Source: an uncultured Collinsella sp.
Lineage (GTDB): Bacteria; Actinomycetota; Coriobacteriia; Coriobacteriales; Coriobacteriaceae
Assembly (NCBI GenBank): GCA_900547655.1
Contig: URHQ01000027.1
Coordinates: forward strand, 1 to 22,439
Length of the DNA stretch: 22,439 bases
Direction of reading: 5' to 3'
Shown: piece by piece, positions 1-8,426 of the stretch
Numbering within the stretch: position 1 is the first letter of the stretch
Layout of the letters: each line of letters opens with the position of its first letter
Notes under the pieces: generated by a model
Seen by the model: the letters and a program-made list of their open reading frames with translations, nothing else
What the model was told of the DNA's origin: nothing
Database searches by the model: none
Program-made: the position numbers and the translations under genes

Positions 1-7
1 ACGCAAA

Positions 8-38
8 GAAGGCCACTTAATGTGGCCTTCGTCTTGCG
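8..38 (-). terminator. Hairpin terminator of the wall hydrolase gene
   Basis: A 9-bp perfect stem (GAAGGCCAC at 8-16, GTGGCCTTC at 22-30) with a 5-nt loop lies about 60 nt past the stop codon of the minus-strand hydrolase gene. Flanking CGCAA (2-6) and TTGCG (34-38) could extend it. On the minus strand the stem is followed by TTTGCG, a short T-run, so it is a modest intrinsic terminator and may work in both directions. Confidence 0.55.
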
Positions 39-97
39 CAGGACTGCCCGAGCAGGCAATCAAATATATTGCGGGCGGGCACGCGGCCCAGTCGGCT

Positions 98-1303
98 TTA
101 CGACAGCGCAATGCCGCCGAGCCAACCCCAACGCACGCCAGAGCCAGTGCCATAGAAGCTAATAAACGAGTCAAGCGACTTAGACGTAATGGCACCCTCG
201 TTGCTCATAACGATGCCGCCGCCAACGTAGATACCCACATGACCGTAGATAAGGCCCGGAGCACCCGTGCCGCTGTGCGAGGAATCGGCCACGATCATGC
301 CCACCTGCAGCGCCGAGCGGTCGGAGCTATAGCACCAGGCGTTAAACATGTCGCACGCATTGCCTCCAAAGTAGCCAACGCCGGCGTTACGGAAGACATT
401 GGTGACCCACGCCGCGCACCAGTTCTGGCCCGGCGAAGGCGTGGAGTAGCACGCGTTGACGACGGCCTGTTGCTTGCCCGAGCCGGCATTCTGTTGCGGG
501 GTTCCGGACGCATACGATCCGCCACCCGAGCTTGAACCACCCGAGTAGGAATTGTTCTTGTTCGCGGCAGCCGCGGCAGCGGCAGCCTTCCTAGCGGCCT
601 CCTCAGCCTGGGCGGCAGCGAGGATCTCGGAATCGCGCTGAGCCATGAGCTCCTTGACGTCGTCGGAAAGACCGTTCAGCACGGTCTGGACTTCTTGCTG
701 CTTGGCCTGCATGTCCTGCATCTGGGCAGTCTGCTGGTCCTTGAGCTTCTCTAAGTCGGCCTTCTGCGACTCGAGCTCGGTCTTTTGCGCATCGAGCTCT
801 TCCTGGATGGTCTGAATGTCCTCGATGGCGTCGCGGTCGCTCTTGTTGATCTTCTCAACGTAATGCGCGTTGGCGACGAGTTCCTCAAACGAGCCAGAGG
901 CCAGCAGCAGCGACAGGATGTTCGTGCCGCCGGACTTGTAGCTGGCGGCCACGCGATCGGAAAGGTCGTTGCGCTTCTTCTTGAGCTCGGCCTTCTTTTC
1001 ATCGATCTGGGCCTGCGTGTCGTCAATCTTGCCCTGGACATTCTCGATGTCGTTGAGGGTCTGGGCATTCTTGTTGGCCAGCGCCGCATACTCATTTGCG
1101 ATGCTGTCGAGCTGGGCCTGAACCTCGTCGAGCTGGGCCTGGGCGGCATTCAGTTTATCGGTGGTTTCTTTGGAAGCCTCCGCCGCATGGGCGCGAGCGG
1201 GCAGGCCAAAAAGAACTGCCGCAGAAGCGGCGCCGAACAGGGCCTTGAGGGCAGTGCGGCGCGAGAGCTCCTGGGAAAGGATGGAATCGCTGTTTGGTGA
1301 CAT
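98..1303 (-). CDS. Tat-exported coiled-coil peptidoglycan hydrolase (PcsB/CwlO-like, CHAP or NlpC/P60-type domain)
   Basis: A 401-aa secreted wall hydrolase, expected to cut peptide cross-bridges during growth or division. The N-terminus carries a twin-arginine signal (SRRTALK, residues 14-20), a hydrophobic stretch and a likely cleavage site after AHA (about residue 40). Residues ~45-235 are a long coiled coil; its segment AYKSGGTNILSLLLASGSF matches the regulatory coiled coil of PcsB/CwlO proteins. An Ala-rich stretch and a Gly/Ser linker follow, then a ~115-aa catalytic domain with Cys296 (NWCAAWV) and His355 (YGHVGIYV), the Cys-His pair of CHAP and NlpC/P60 peptidases. I cannot decide between these two families by eye. 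The ATG at 1303 has GGAG five bases upstream. In PcsB-type enzymes the coiled coil holds the enzyme inactive until FtsEX engages it; that mode is inference here. Confidence 0.85.
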   Translation of the reverse strand: MSPNSDSILSQELSRRTALKALFGAASAAVLFGLPARAHAAEASKETTDKLNAAQAQLDEVQAQLDSIANEYAALANKNAQTLNDIENVQGKIDDTQAQIDEKKAELKKKRNDLSDRVAASYKSGGTNILSLLLASGSFEELVANAHYVEKINKSDRDAIEDIQTIQEELDAQKTELESQKADLEKLKDQQTAQMQDMQAKQQEVQTVLNGLSDDVKELMAQRDSEILAAAQAEEAARKAAAAAAAANKNNSYSGGSSSGGGSYASGTPQQNAGSGKQQAVVNACYSTPSPGQNWCAAWVTNVFRNAGVGYFGGNACDMFNAWCYSSDRSALQVGMIVADSSHSGTGAPGLIYGHVGIYVGGGIVMSNEGAITSKSLDSFISFYGTGSGVRWGWLGGIALS

Positions 1304-1347
1304 ATGTACTCCGTTACATGCTTATTTATATGTCGCTCAACTCATAC

Positions 1348-1375
1348 ATATTAGCGTACATATGGCGCGTCCCAA
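1348..1375 (-). promoter_or_regulatory. Candidate promoter of the wall hydrolase gene
   Basis: On the minus strand TTGGGA (1375-1370) and TAATAT (1353-1348) are separated by 16 bp, about 45 nt upstream of the hydrolase ATG. The region is AT-richer than its surroundings. Assigned by consensus similarity only. The rest of the 266-nt gap to galE shows no other gene; a second candidate -10 (TATACT, 1527-1532) faces galE. Confidence 0.35.
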
Positions 1376-1569
1376 CGATTTCCACGAACGGCAGGAAACT
1401 GCAAGGTCAGCGGCTCGTAAGCAAATACCAAAGATCAGGTTATGCGTACGCAAGCTCTTCTATGAGTACGTTAGCACAATCCTCTGCTTTTCCTACAGCG
1501 CACGATTTGGGCGTCCCTGCCTGCGCTATACTCCCCTGAAGAAGTGTTCCTGATTCGATAGGAGACTAC

Positions 1570-2631
1570 ATGTCCAAAGCACTCGACCCCAAAGACACCT
1601 GTGTCCTCGTTACCGGTGGCGCCGGCTTTATCGGCTCGCACACCGTCGTTCAGCTGCTCGAGGGTGGCTACCAGGTCGTCATCGTCGATGATCTCTCCAA
1701 CTCCAGCGCCGTCGCCGTCGACCGCGTCAAGACCATCGTGGGCGACGAGGCCGCCAAGAACCTCACCTTCTACGAGGCCAACGTGCTCGACCGCGATGCG
1801 ATGAACAAGATCTTCGATACCCATCAGATCGACCGCGTCATCCACTTTGCCGGCTTTAAGGCCGTCGGCGAGTCGGTGAGCAAGCCCGTCGAGTACTACC
1901 ACAACAACATCGAGAACACCCTGGTGCTCATCGACGTCATGCGCAACCATGGCTGCAAGTCCATCATCTTCTCGAGCTCCTCGACCGTCTACGGCGACCC
2001 GGACAACCCGCCCGTCACCGAGGAGGATCCTAAGAAGCCCGCGACCAACCCCTATGGTTGGACCAAGTGGATGATCGAGCAGATCCTTATGGACGTCCAC
2101 ACCGCCGACCCCGAGTGGGACGTCGTGCTGCTCCGTTACTTCAACCCCATCGGCGCCCATCCGTCGGGTCTGATCGGCGAGGACCCCAAGGGCATCCCCA
2201 ACAACCTGGTGCCTTATGTCGCCCAGGTCGCCGTGGGCAAGCTCGAGGCCGTTCAGGTCTTTGGCAACGACTACCCCACCCCCGACGGCACCGGCGTGCG
2301 CGACTACATCCACGTGTGCGATCTGGCCTCTGGTCACGTTGCCGCCCTTAACTGGATGAACGGCAAAACCGGCGTCGAGATCTTTAACCTGGGCACCGGC
2401 ACCGGCACCTCGGTACTCGAGGTCGTCGCCGCCTTCTCCAAGGCTTGTGGCAAGGAGCTGCCCTACGTGATCCGCGAGCGCCGCGCCGGCGACATCGCTG
2501 CCAACTGGTGCGATGCCTCCAAGGCCGAGCGCATGATGGGCTGGAAGGCCCAGTACGACATCGCGGACATGTGCCGCGATAGCTGGAACTGGCAGAGCCA
2601 CAACCCCAACGGCTTCGCCGACGCCGAGTAG
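1570..2631 (+). CDS. galE: UDP-glucose 4-epimerase GalE
   Basis: A 353-aa extended short-chain dehydrogenase that interconverts UDP-galactose and UDP-glucose with bound NAD in the cytoplasm (Leloir pathway, wall and surface sugar supply). It shows the Rossmann motif GxxGxxG (VTGGAGFIGSH, glycines 16, 19, 22), the SSSSTVYG segment bearing the catalytic Ser/Thr, and the YxxxK pair Tyr162/Lys166 (NPYGWTK). The RYFNPIGAHPSGLIGEDP and GTGVRDYIHV segments are typical of GalE rather than of other nucleotide-sugar epimerases. Length is close to the family's usual ~340 aa. The ATG is preceded by AGGAG at a good distance. It stands alone between its own candidate promoter and a strong terminator. Confidence 0.95.
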   Translation: MSKALDPKDTCVLVTGGAGFIGSHTVVQLLEGGYQVVIVDDLSNSSAVAVDRVKTIVGDEAAKNLTFYEANVLDRDAMNKIFDTHQIDRVIHFAGFKAVGESVSKPVEYYHNNIENTLVLIDVMRNHGCKSIIFSSSSTVYGDPDNPPVTEEDPKKPATNPYGWTKWMIEQILMDVHTADPEWDVVLLRYFNPIGAHPSGLIGEDPKGIPNNLVPYVAQVAVGKLEAVQVFGNDYPTPDGTGVRDYIHVCDLASGHVAALNWMNGKTGVEIFNLGTGTGTSVLEVVAAFSKACGKELPYVIRERRAGDIAANWCDASKAERMMGWKAQYDIADMCRDSWNWQSHNPNGFADAE

Positions 2632-2652
2632 CAAAACCTACATACCGCTCTT

Positions 2653-2686
2653 GCCCCGATCTCACGTTGTGAGGTCGGGGCTTTTT
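2653..2686 (+). terminator. Intrinsic terminator of galE
   Basis: A 13-bp stem (2653-2665 with 2669-2681, one G-U pair) with a 3-nt GTT loop is followed by TTTTT. It begins about 20 nt after the galE stop and separates galE from malQ. Confidence 0.9.
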
Positions 2687-2738
2687 CATGGCATGTAACC
2701 ATTCGCCGAAAATCGACCAACTTTTTTATCTTGCCTGT

Positions 2739-2765
2739 ACATGTTTAAACAACATGTTTTACAAT
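2739..2765 (+). promoter_or_regulatory. Operator dyad and -10 box upstream of malQ
   Basis: ACATGTT (2739-2745) and AACATGT (2751-2757) form a perfect inverted repeat with a 5-nt spacer. It contains the palindrome TGTTTAAACA (2742-2751). A good -10 box, TACAAT (2760-2765), follows directly, so a protein bound to the dyad would sit in the promoter spacer. There is no good -35. The core ATGTTTAAAC closely resembles the TTGTTTAAAC sites beside the GntR repressor gene at 12661 and 12783. Binding is inferred. Confidence 0.5.
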
Positions 2766-2850
2766 AGGCGTATCGAATCAGAACATCGGAGGCGGACTGC
2801 ACACCCATCGGCAGGCCGCCCCCACAACAAGAAGGTTGGTGAGCGCATTC

Positions 2851-4356
2851 ATGGAGCGTGCAAGCGGCGTCCTCATGCCCGTCTCATCTCTGCCCGGACC
2901 ATACGGAATCGGCGGCTTTGGCTGGAATGCCTACGACTTCGTCGATTTTCTCGCCTCGTGCAAACAACATTACTGGCAGATTCTGCCCCTTACGACGACC
3001 AGCTATGGCGATTCGCCCTATCAGTCGTTCTCGGCCCGCGCAGGCAACCCCAACTTTATCGACTTTGCCGAGCTTATCGAGGCAGGGTATCTGGAGCAGC
3101 GCGATATCGATGGCGTGTATCTGGGATCCGACCCCAGCAATGTCGACTACGGTGCTATCTTTGGCGGCCGCCGTCAGATTCTCGACCGCGCCGCTGAGCG
3201 CTTTGCTGCCGACAAGCCGGCCGATTTCGATGACTTTATCCAGGCCAACGAGGACTGGCTCATCCCCTACTGTGAGTTCATGACCGTCAAAGAGGAGTGC
3301 GGTCTCAAGGCGTTTTGGGAGTGGCCCGCGGAGCTCCGCACCCGCGGAGAGGCTTCCGCCAAGGTCTGCGCCGACCATCCGGCGCGTATGCTCTACCACC
3401 AGATGACGCAGTACTTCTTCGATCGCCAGTGGAGCCGCCTCAAGGCCTATGCCAACGAGCGCGACATTCTCATCATCGGCGACCTGCCCATCTATGTCTC
3501 GCGTGACTCCGTCGAGATGTGGGCGACGCCTGAGCTCTTTAAGATCGACGCCGCCGGCAATCCCGTGAGCGTCGCCGGCACGCCGCCCGACCAGTTCTCG
3601 GCCACCGGCCAGTACTGGGGCAACCCCATCTACGACTGGGACGCCATGGAGTCCGACGGCTTCTCCTGGTGGGAGGGCCGCATTCGCGCCGCCCTCGACA
3701 TGTACGACGTCATCCGCCTGGATCACTTCCGCGGCTTCGAGGCCTATTGGGAGGTGCCGTTCTCCTCGCCCGATTCGTCCTACGGTTCGTGGACGCAGGG
3801 TCCCGGCCTCAAGTTCTTCAAGACGCTCGAGGAAAAGCTCGGCACGCTGCCCATCATCGCCGAGGACCTGGGCTTCCTCACCCCCGGCGTCATCGACATG
3901 CGCGACAACTCGGGCTTCCCCGGCATGAAGATCCTGCAGTTTGCCTTTGAGGGCACCAACTCGTACTACCTGCCGCATAACTACATCGCCAACACCGTCG
4001 CCTATGTGGGCACCCACGACAACGAGACGGCGCGCGGTTGGTTTGAGGGAACGGCCACCCCCCGTCAGCGCGAGCAGGCAGCCCTGTACACCCATCAGCA
4101 GGCCGGCGAACCCATGGCAGATGCACTCAACCGCACCATCGCCGCCAGCGTGAGCGACACGTGCATCTACACCATGCAGGACCTGCTCAACTTGGGCAAC
4201 GAGGCGCGCATCAACACCCCTGCCACGCTGGGCGGCAACTGGACCTGGCGCATGCTCGACGGCGCCATCACCCGCGAGCTCGAGCACAAACTCACCGACT
4301 GGACCGAGACCTACTTCCGCATCCCGTCGGAAGCCGAAATCGAGCTTCCTCAATAG
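2851..4356 (+). CDS. malQ: 4-alpha-glucanotransferase (amylomaltase, GH77) MalQ
   Basis: A 501-aa cytoplasmic disproportionating enzyme that moves glucosyl or maltosyl units between alpha-1,4-glucans, making chains long enough for phosphorolysis and releasing glucose. GH77 motifs are complete: DSPYQSFSARAGNP near the N-terminus, nucleophile Asp291 (RLDHFRGFEAYW), acid/base Glu338 (IIAEDLGFLTPGV) and Asp390 (GTHDNETARGW). Their spacing matches bacterial amylomaltases of ~500 aa. I use the ATG at 2851, with GGTGAG about 7 nt upstream. In-frame TTG 2836 and GTG 2839 lie too close to the AGAAGG motif and add residues untypical of the family. The next gene is glgP, its usual metabolic partner, beyond a hairpin. 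Confidence 0.95.
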   Translation: MERASGVLMPVSSLPGPYGIGGFGWNAYDFVDFLASCKQHYWQILPLTTTSYGDSPYQSFSARAGNPNFIDFAELIEAGYLEQRDIDGVYLGSDPSNVDYGAIFGGRRQILDRAAERFAADKPADFDDFIQANEDWLIPYCEFMTVKEECGLKAFWEWPAELRTRGEASAKVCADHPARMLYHQMTQYFFDRQWSRLKAYANERDILIIGDLPIYVSRDSVEMWATPELFKIDAAGNPVSVAGTPPDQFSATGQYWGNPIYDWDAMESDGFSWWEGRIRAALDMYDVIRLDHFRGFEAYWEVPFSSPDSSYGSWTQGPGLKFFKTLEEKLGTLPIIAEDLGFLTPGVIDMRDNSGFPGMKILQFAFEGTNSYYLPHNYIANTVAYVGTHDNETARGWFEGTATPRQREQAALYTHQQAGEPMADALNRTIAASVSDTCIYTMQDLLNLGNEARINTPATLGGNWTWRMLDGAITRELEHKLTDWTETYFRIPSEAEIELPQ

Positions 4357-4404
4357 GAGCTACCGCGCCCAACCCCTCCCCACCGTGCGGACGCGCTTGC
4401 TTTT

Positions 4405-4445
4405 CCCGCGCGAGGCCACCCCAATCCCCTCGCGCGGGCTTCTTA
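4405..4445 (+). terminator. Hairpin between malQ and glgP
   Basis: A GC-rich 11-bp perfect stem (CCCGCGCGAGG 4405-4415, CCTCGCGCGGG 4428-4438) with a 12-nt loop is followed by CTTCTTATG, a poor T-tract. It may partly terminate malQ transcription or let some readthrough reach glgP. Confidence 0.55.
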
Positions 4446-4484
4446 TGAATTGCAGACATGAAACAACCCATCACAGGAGAAAAC

Positions 4485-6752
4485 ATGCCCCAAATTAACC
4501 TCATGGAACTCGCCGAGCAGTCTTTTGGCACCTCGCTCGAGCAGCTCGACGACCGTCGCATTTACAAGCTGCTGGTCAAACTCGTGCAGGAGCGCTCCGC
4601 CGCCTGCCCGCTCAACAACGGCAAGAAAAAGCTCTATTACATTTCCGCCGAATTTTTGATCGGCAAGCTGCTCATCAACAACATGATCGACCTTGGCATC
4701 TACGACGAGGTTAAGGACCAGCTCACCGCCGCAGGCCACGACCTCAACAAGATCGAGGAGTTCGAGGTCGAGCCGTCGCTCGGCAACGGCGGCCTGGGCC
4801 GCCTGGCCGCGTGCTTCCTGGATTCCATCGCCACGCTGGGCTTGACCGGCGATGGCGTGGGCCTCAACTATCACTACGGTCTGTTCCGTCAGCGCTTTGT
4901 CGACAACCAGCAGAAGGCCGTCCCCGACGAGTGGCTCGGTGAGCAGGACATCCTAGTCGACGATGACCGCTCCTACACCGTCGAGTTCGGCGATTTTGCC
5001 GTTACCTCCAAGCTCGTCAACATCGATGTGCCCGGTTACGGCCAGCCCACCAAGAACCGCCTGCGCCTGTTCGACCTGGCGAGCGTCGACGACGGCCTGG
5101 TCCCCGGCAGCTCCATCGACTTCGACAAGACCGAGATCGCCAAGAACCTCACCTTGTTCCTCTACCCCGACGATTCCGACGAGCAGGGCCGCCTACTTCG
5201 CATCTACCAGGAATACTTCATGGTAAGCAACGCCGCCCAGCTCCTGATCGACGAGGCCATCGAGCGCGGCAGCAACCTGCACGATCTGGCCGACTACGCC
5301 GTGGTCCAGATTAACGACACGCACCCCACCATGGTCATCCCCGAGCTCATTCGCTTGCTCACCACCGAGCATGGCATCGAGTTTGACGAGGCCGTGACCA
5401 TCGTACGCTCCATGGTCGCCTACACTAACCACACGATCCTTGCCGAGGCGCTCGAGAAGTGGCCGATCACCAGCCTGCAGAAGGTCTCCCCTGCCATCGC
5501 CGACATTATCGTCAAGCTCGACGAGGTTGCCAAGGCCGAGCACGATGACCCGCGCGTCGCCATCATCGACGAGCACGACACCGTCCACATGGCCCACATG
5601 GACATCCACTTTGGCTTCTCCATCAACGGCGTAGCCGCCCTCCACACCAAGATCCTGGAGGACACCGAGCTTCATCCGTTCTACGAGATCTATCCCAAGA
5701 AGTTCTCCAACAAGACCAACGGCATCACCTTCCGCCGCTGGATCCATGGGGCCAACCCCGCGCTCGCCAGCCTGCTCGACGATGTGATCGGCACCGACTG
5801 GCGCAGCACCGGCGATCTGAGCAAACTCGCCAAGTTCGCCGACGACAAGGACGTTCTTGAGCGCCTGGCCGCCACCAAGGTCGAAGCCAAGGCCATCATG
5901 CGCCAGTTCATGGCGCTCGAGCAGGGCGTGACCATTCCCTCCAACGCCATCATCGACGTCCAGGTCAAGCGCATCCACGAGTACAAGCGTCAGCAGATGC
6001 TCGCGCTCTACATCATCTGGAAGTACCTCGATATCAAGAACGGCAACAGACCTAAGCACCCCGTCACCATCATCTTTGGCGGCAAAGCAGCGCCTGCCTA
6101 CACTATCGCGCAGGACATCATCCATCTGATTCTGACGCTGTCGCAGTGGATTGCAAACGACCCCGACGTGGCTCCCTACCTGCAGGTTGTCATGATCGAG
6201 AACTACAACGTCACCGCCGCCGAGCGCGTGATCCCCGCCGCTGACATCTCCGAGCAGATCAGCCTGGCCTCCAAGGAGGCGAGCGGCACCTCCAACATGA
6301 AGTTCATGCTCAACGGCGCCCTAACCCTGTGCACGCTTGACGGCGCCAACGTGGAGATTGCCGAGCTCGTGGGCGACGAGAACATCTACACCTTTGGTGC
6401 CTCGTCCAAACAGGTCGAGCAGCTCTATGCCGACGGCACCTATGACGCCGGTGTGCTCTACCGCAAGCCCGGTATTAAACTGCTGGTGGACTTCATCACC
6501 AACCCCGCCTTTATGGCGACCGGCAACGCCGAGCGCCTGCAGCGCCTGCACGACGACATTAAGGGCAAGGACTGGTTTATGGCCCTGCTCGACATTGAGG
6601 AGTACATCCAGACCAAGGAGCGCGTGCTGGCCGACTACGAGGACCAGGACGCCTGGATGCGCAAGGCGCTCATCAATATCGCCAACGCCGGCACCTTCTC
6701 GTCTGACCGCACGATCTCCCAGTACAACGACGAGATTTGGCACCTGAGCTAA
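4485..6752 (+). CDS. glgP: Glycogen/maltodextrin phosphorylase (GT35)
   Basis: A 755-aa PLP-dependent phosphorylase that releases glucose-1-phosphate from the non-reducing ends of alpha-1,4-glucans. It shows the GT35 landmarks in order: YYISAEFLIGKLLINN, EPSLGNGGLGRLAACFLDS, GLNYHYGLFRQ, VQINDTHPTMVIPEL, VKRIHEYKRQQ and the PLP site EASGTSNMKFMLNGAL, with Lys606 as the Schiff-base lysine. It is shorter than the ~800-840 aa of E. coli GlgP/MalP, but no conserved block appears missing. The ATG at 4485 has AGGAG (4476-4480) at ideal spacing; the in-frame ATG at 4458 has no ribosome site. Placed after malQ, it completes a malQ-glgP maltodextrin degradation pair. Whether it prefers glycogen or short maltodextrins cannot be read from sequence. 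Confidence 0.93.
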   Translation: MPQINLMELAEQSFGTSLEQLDDRRIYKLLVKLVQERSAACPLNNGKKKLYYISAEFLIGKLLINNMIDLGIYDEVKDQLTAAGHDLNKIEEFEVEPSLGNGGLGRLAACFLDSIATLGLTGDGVGLNYHYGLFRQRFVDNQQKAVPDEWLGEQDILVDDDRSYTVEFGDFAVTSKLVNIDVPGYGQPTKNRLRLFDLASVDDGLVPGSSIDFDKTEIAKNLTLFLYPDDSDEQGRLLRIYQEYFMVSNAAQLLIDEAIERGSNLHDLADYAVVQINDTHPTMVIPELIRLLTTEHGIEFDEAVTIVRSMVAYTNHTILAEALEKWPITSLQKVSPAIADIIVKLDEVAKAEHDDPRVAIIDEHDTVHMAHMDIHFGFSINGVAALHTKILEDTELHPFYEIYPKKFSNKTNGITFRRWIHGANPALASLLDDVIGTDWRSTGDLSKLAKFADDKDVLERLAATKVEAKAIMRQFMALEQGVTIPSNAIIDVQVKRIHEYKRQQMLALYIIWKYLDIKNGNRPKHPVTIIFGGKAAPAYTIAQDIIHLILTLSQWIANDPDVAPYLQVVMIENYNVTAAERVIPAADISEQISLASKEASGTSNMKFMLNGALTLCTLDGANVEIAELVGDENIYTFGASSKQVEQLYADGTYDAGVLYRKPGIKLLVDFITNPAFMATGNAERLQRLHDDIKGKDWFMALLDIEEYIQTKERVLADYEDQDAWMRKALINIANAGTFSSDRTISQYNDEIWHLS

Positions 6753-6780
6753 TTTCGCTTCCCTTACCCATCCTCTTGAG

Positions 6781-6813
6781 AAACGGAGTCGTGGCAACAC
6801 GGCTCCGTTTTTT
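6781..6813 (+). terminator. Intrinsic terminator of glgP
   Basis: A 13-bp stem (6781-6793 with 6798-6810, one G-T pair) has a GCAA tetraloop and a run of six T's (6808-6813), about 30 nt past the glgP stop. Confidence 0.92.
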
Positions 6814-6853
6814 GTGCCCGCACGTTACCCTGCGACCCAACTCGGCCAAACAA

Positions 6854-7069
6854 TCTCGATCTGTAACAACTACTCGGTAAAAACGGTCCCAGCTGTTACA
6901 GATTGAGACATACCGGCCCCTCCCCTTGGGTTTATCTCGATCTGTAACATCTAGCAGCTGAAATTCACCTTTGGTGTTACAGATTTAGATGAGATGGTTA
7001 GCTCAGCGGAACCGTCTCGATCTGTAACATCTAACGTCCGAAATCAGCCTCACCCGTTACAGATCGAGA
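6854..7069. repeat. Array of three 55-nt inverted-repeat units, ~80-nt period
   Basis: Three units lie at 6854-6908, 6935-6989 and 7015-7069. Each has a 14-nt left arm TCTCGATCTGTAAC (identical in all three), a loop of exactly 27 nt, and a right arm GTTACAGATYGAGA. The right arm is exact in unit 3, has one G-U-compatible change in unit 1, and two changes in unit 2. Loops differ in sequence but share a CTA near the left and AAA near the middle. The gaps between units are 26 and 25 nt. Arm starts are 6854, 6895, 6935, 6976, 7015 and 7056, so arms alternate in orientation every 39-41 nt. The array sits between two convergent terminators, so it is outside the mapped transcription units. It has no obvious open reading frame. 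It could be a REPIN-like palindromic repeat cluster, a tandem protein-binding array, or a structured RNA. Confidence 0.9.
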
Positions 7070-7102
7070 CAAACGACCGGTCAGACAGCCCCAACACAAA
7101 GA

Positions 7103-7141
7103 AAGGCTCCCCTCTCGCCCAGTGGACGGGAGGGGAGCCTT
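7103..7141 (-). terminator. Terminator of the sugar ABC transporter operon
   Basis: A 15-bp stem (7103-7117 with 7127-7141, one G-T pair) with a 9-nt loop. On the minus strand it is followed by TTTCTTTG. It lies about 70 nt beyond the stop of the ATPase gene, the last gene of the operon. Confidence 0.85.
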
Positions 7142-7209
7142 ATATGTGACCGCGGCAAAAGGATGGCAATACCGCAGTCGCCCAAAGGGAGGGCCTGGAT
7201 GCACCGGGC

Positions 7210-8409
7210 CTAGATAAGGTTCTTGCCAGAGACCTTATCGAAGAGGTGGGTCGCGTTCTTCTCGAACTTGAACCAGATGGTGTCGCCAGCCTTGAGCGCG
7301 CCCTTGGCCTCGAGGTCGACGACGGGGATAATCAGGACAAACTGGCCGTCGGGAGCGGTCACGTGGACATGCTCGGTCGAGCCCATGAGCTCGGTCACCT
7401 CGACGGTACCCTGGAGCGCGCCCTCCTCGCCCTTGTCGGCAAGCAGGATCTGCTCGGGACGCACGCCGGCCGTAATCTCCTTCACGTCGCCGCCGTCCCA
7501 GTTGAGGGCAAGCTGAGCGCAAGTCTCGGGGGCGAGCGCCACGTTCATATCCTCGGTCTTGACGGTAAAGCCGTTGCCCGAGCGCACCAGCTGGGCATCG
7601 AAGAAGTTCATCTGCGGCACGCCGATGAAGCCGGCGACGAAGATGTTCGCGGGATGGTTGAAGACCTCCTGCGGCGTGGCGATCTGCTGGACAACGCCGT
7701 CCTTCATGACCACGATACGGTCACCGAGGGTCATAGCCTCGGTCTGGTCGTGAGTAACATAAATGAACGTGCCCTTGATCTCGTGGCGCAGCTTAATGAG
7801 CTCGGCACGCATCTGGTTACGAAGCTTGGCGTCCAGGTTGGACAGCGGCTCGTCCATCAGGAAGACCTTGGGGTCACGCACGATGGCGCGGCCGATAGCG
7901 ACACGCTGGCGCTGGCCGCCGGAGAGCGCCTTGGGCTTACGGTCGAGGTACTCGGTAATGCCCAGAATCTCGGCAGCAGAGCGAACCTTGCGGTCGATCT
8001 CGTCCTTGGGAACCTTCTTGAGCTCGAGCGTAAATGCCATGTTCTCGTACACCGTCATATTGGGGTACAGAGCGTAGCTCTGGAACACCATGGCGATGTC
8101 GCGGTCCTTGGGCGCCACGTCGTTGACACGCTTGCCGTCGATGAGCACATCGCCCGAGGTAATGTCCTCCAGGCCGGCGACCATGCGCATCGTCGTGGAC
8201 TTACCGCAGCCAGAGGGGCCAACGAGGACGACGAACTCCTGGTCGTGAACGGTGAGGTTGAAGTCCTCTACAGCGAGCACACCGTCCTCGGTAACCTTGA
8301 GGTTGTGCTTCTTCTCCTCGGTCTTCTTCTTTTTGCCAAAGAAGCCCTTCTTTTTTGACTCGTTGTTGGGATACACCTTCTGAACATGTTTGAGAACGAT
8401 CTCGGCCAT
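7210..8409 (-). CDS. Sugar ABC transporter ATP-binding protein (MsmK/UgpC/MalK type)
   Basis: A 399-aa cytoplasmic ATPase that powers carbohydrate import through the two permeases encoded upstream. It has Walker A GPSGCGKST (residues 64-72), Q-loop FQSYALYPNMTVYENM, signature LSGGQRQR, Walker B VFLMDEP, D-loop SNLDAKLR and switch histidine THDQTEAM. A C-terminal TOBE-type regulatory region follows (GVRPEQILLADKGEEGALQGTVEVTELMG), as in MalK/MsmK, which may serve several transporters. Residues ~16-44 hold a lysine-rich insertion (KKKGFFGKKKKTEEKK) in the N-terminal beta region, where relatives have only a few residues. It is the last operon gene, 68 nt after the MalG-like permease; a hairpin lies in the gap. 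Confidence 0.93.
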   Translation of the reverse strand: MAEIVLKHVQKVYPNNESKKKGFFGKKKKTEEKKHNLKVTEDGVLAVEDFNLTVHDQEFVVLVGPSGCGKSTTMRMVAGLEDITSGDVLIDGKRVNDVAPKDRDIAMVFQSYALYPNMTVYENMAFTLELKKVPKDEIDRKVRSAAEILGITEYLDRKPKALSGGQRQRVAIGRAIVRDPKVFLMDEPLSNLDAKLRNQMRAELIKLRHEIKGTFIYVTHDQTEAMTLGDRIVVMKDGVVQQIATPQEVFNHPANIFVAGFIGVPQMNFFDAQLVRSGNGFTVKTEDMNVALAPETCAQLALNWDGGDVKEITAGVRPEQILLADKGEEGALQGTVEVTELMGSTEHVHVTAPDGQFVLIIPVVDLEAKGALKAGDTIWFKFEKNATHLFDKVSGKNLI

Positions 8410-8426
8410 GTCTCTACCTTTCGATA

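Noticed and set aside
1471..2634. Long minus-strand open frame (387 codons) opposite galE
   Set aside because: An antisense shadow caused by high third-position G/C; galE has full motifs, a ribosome site and a terminator, the antisense frame has none.
2884..4353. 489-codon minus-strand frame opposite malQ
   Set aside because: It mirrors malQ codons and is low-complexity in Val, Gly, Leu and Asp; no known domain, no ribosome site.
4458..4484. Upstream ATG for glgP
   Set aside because: No ribosome site before it, and the strong AGGAG at 4476-4480 fits the ATG at 4485.
6854..7069. CRISPR array
   Set aside because: Repeats are only 14 nt and alternate in orientation, there are just six arms, and no cas gene is near.
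7246..8358. 370-codon plus-strand frame opposite the ATPase gene
   Set aside because: Antisense shadow of a gene with intact Walker motifs; composition typical of complement translation.
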